A DNA stretch of 17,114 nt from Bacillota bacterium (GTDB taxonomy: Bacteria > Bacillota > Clostridia > Christensenellales > CAG-138). Made by a program: the position numbers and the translations under genes. This document shows positions 14,714-17,114 of the stretch, piece by piece (position 1 is the stretch's first letter; every line of letters starts with the position of its first letter). The stretch lies in NCBI GenBank assembly GCA_023461495.1, contig JAEYLA010000168.1, forward strand, positions 1 through 17,114, in the 5' to 3' direction. The notes under the pieces are model-generated. The model did no database searches. It worked only from the letters and a program-made list of their open reading frames with translations, and had not been told where the DNA came from.

Positions 14714-14748
14714 CACGGCTTTCATGCGATTTTTGCATGAAAGCCGTG
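14714..14748. terminator. Long perfect hairpin between lgt and pncB
   Basis: CACGGCTTTCATGC (14714-14727) and GCATGAAAGCCGTG (14735-14748) form a perfect 14-pair stem with a GATTTTT loop. It sits 22 bases after the lgt stop. No T-run follows on either strand, so it may end or stabilise transcripts without being a textbook terminator. Confidence 0.5.
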
Positions 14749-14786
14749 CAGTATTGTAACAATTTGCTGAATCGAGGAACCTTTTC

Positions 14787-16216
<1,430 letters not shown>

Positions 16217-16220
<4 letters not shown>

Positions 16221-16705
16221 AGAGGCTTGCCGCATTATTATTGCTGCTGCTGTTCCTGCCTGGCTGCATCCGGCAGCAGCCGGTGCTCTCCGGCGCGCCG
16301 ACGCCCGTGCCCACGCCAACGCCCGCACCTTCCGCTGTGACGAGCGTGGACCGTGTGATTTGGCAGACGGACGCGCTTGGCGCGACCATTTATGATGAAG
16401 CGCGGCATTTTGAACGCTATCTTGCGTTTCAAAAAATACGCGTGTTTGAATACGAGGGCAGTACGCTCATGGAGGGCATTTGTGAAAACGCCTATCCGGA
16501 AGCGCTCTCCGGCAGCTATGAGATCGTATTTCAAGACAAGGACGATGTTGAGGTCGCGCGTGCAAAGGTGCTCATCCGTGGGGAAGAGGACGTATTTGCC
16601 CCGGGAAAAAACACCATATACGCCGCGATTGATACGGACATGAACATTCTGATGATGCAATTTACCCTGGAATCAACAAGGCCCGTTGTGCCAAAGGCGG
16701 CATAA
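16217..16705 (+). CDS. Small lipoprotein of unknown function
   Basis: A 162-residue secreted lipoprotein. The signal peptide is short and Leu-rich (KRL then AALLLLLLF) and ends in lipobox L14-P15-G16-C17, so C17 would be lipidated by Lgt, encoded two genes upstream. A proline/threonine linker (about 28-38, PTPVPTPTPAP) follows, as in proteins that hold a domain away from the membrane. The rest (about 45-160) is a mixed alpha/beta domain with no family I recognise; the C-terminal SYEIVFQDKDDVEVARAKVLIRGEEDVFAPGKN-type pattern suggests a beta-sandwich in which the protein modulates or binds something extracellular (guess). The start overlaps the pncB stop (ATGA), with GGGAG eleven bases upstream inside pncB. 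A longer frame start at 16112 would lack a signal peptide and is rejected. Confidence 0.85.
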
Positions 16706-16741
16706 GGGGCATCTATTCCCATCACTGCGTGGAGGTATCAT

Positions 16742-17114
16742 ATGCAAAAAAAAGAAGCAAGCGTACTATATACACGGCTGCTTGAAAGCCTTACCCTGCG
16801 CCCGGAACTCTATCAGGCACAGTTTTCCAAAAAGGCCCTCAAGGAACTGCTGCAAGCGTGCGGCTTCCGCGCAAGCCTCAGTGCGTTTCTTGCGAATGAT
16901 ACGTTCAACAGCCGCGACGTGCTCTCGCTCTGCCAGCCGGTGATGGAGCGACTGTACCCCGAACAGCCGGGGGACTGGCTTTTTTTGATTTACCATGCGC
17001 TTGTGGAGGAACTGTTTCCTTCCGGAGAAAAGGAAACGCTTCCGTCTTCCTTCCGGCGCGCAAGCCTGTTTTTTTTAATGACCTACCGCCTGCTTCTTGA
17101 AGAAGAACGGCAGG
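16742..17114 (+). CDS. Unrecognised protein, 5' part
   Basis: An open frame of 124 codons starting at ATG 16742 and running off the end of the window. GGAGG lies six bases before the ATG, which is strong support for a real gene. The visible protein is MQKKEASVLYTRLLESLTLR, then helical, leucine-rich sequence with FSKKALKELLQACGFRASLSAF (about 28-49), DVLSLCQPVMERLYP (about 59-73), DWLFLIYHALVEELFP (about 78-93) and FRRASLFFLMTYRLLLEEE (about 104-122). There is no signal peptide and no recognised motif. It reads as an all-alpha soluble or membrane-associated protein. Function unknown. It stands 36 bases after the lipoprotein stop and may be in the same transcript. Confidence 0.75.
   Translation, partial: MQKKEASVLYTRLLESLTLRPELYQAQFSKKALKELLQACGFRASLSAFLANDTFNSRDVLSLCQPVMERLYPEQPGDWLFLIYHALVEELFPSGEKETLPSSFRRASLFFLMTYRLLLEEERQ

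Overview
The window looks like a chromosomal piece of a member of the Clostridia (Bacillota). The main reason is gene order. rpsO, pnp, a YlxY-type deacetylase relative and an MlpA-type M16 peptidase stand in the same order as in Bacillus subtilis, and a YlmE/YggS - SepF - DivIVA cell-division group follows. Coding regions mostly prefer G or C in third codon positions, and nearly every gene has a clear GGAGG-type ribosome binding site. All confident genes except one (marR) are on the + strand. Assignment below class level is not possible from this sequence alone.

Left part (1-6256): the 3' end of rpsO and its terminator; pnp with its own extended -10 promoter and a terminator; then an apparently co-transcribed run of a catalytically dead YlxY-like protein, an M16 zinc peptidase overlapping it by ATGA, a small all-alpha dUTPase/MazG-type pyrophosphohydrolase, and a membrane-anchored HlyD-like adaptor. 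Middle-left (6300-7929): YggS, sepF and an unusually short DivIVA-domain protein. Three hairpins, the last covering the sepF ribosome binding site, separate yggS from sepF, and a strong terminator separates sepF from divIVA. The ylmG and ylmH genes that usually lie between sepF and divIVA are absent.

Middle (8172-11399): an AT-richer, probably accessory module. A MarR regulator is divergent from a MalY/PatB-type C-S lyase and a DAACS-family sodium/proton symporter. The divergent intergenic region holds two well-formed promoters and two copies of one palindrome, GTTTA-N5-TAAAC. One copy lies just downstream of the malY promoter, so the region reads as a self-contained regulated unit for uptake and cleavage of a sulfur amino acid or thioether (inference).

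Right part (11481-17114): an intergenic cluster of small palindromes, a YgiQ-type radical SAM protein, lgt preceded by a structured leader that can fold as a three-way junction, a nicotinate phosphoribosyltransferase, a small proline-linker lipoprotein overlapping it by ATGA, and the 5' part of an unrecognised gene running off the window. No tRNA, rRNA, CRISPR array, transposase or phage gene was seen. The most interesting items are regulatory: the lgt leader, the sepF SD-blocking hairpin and the paired MarR-type operators.
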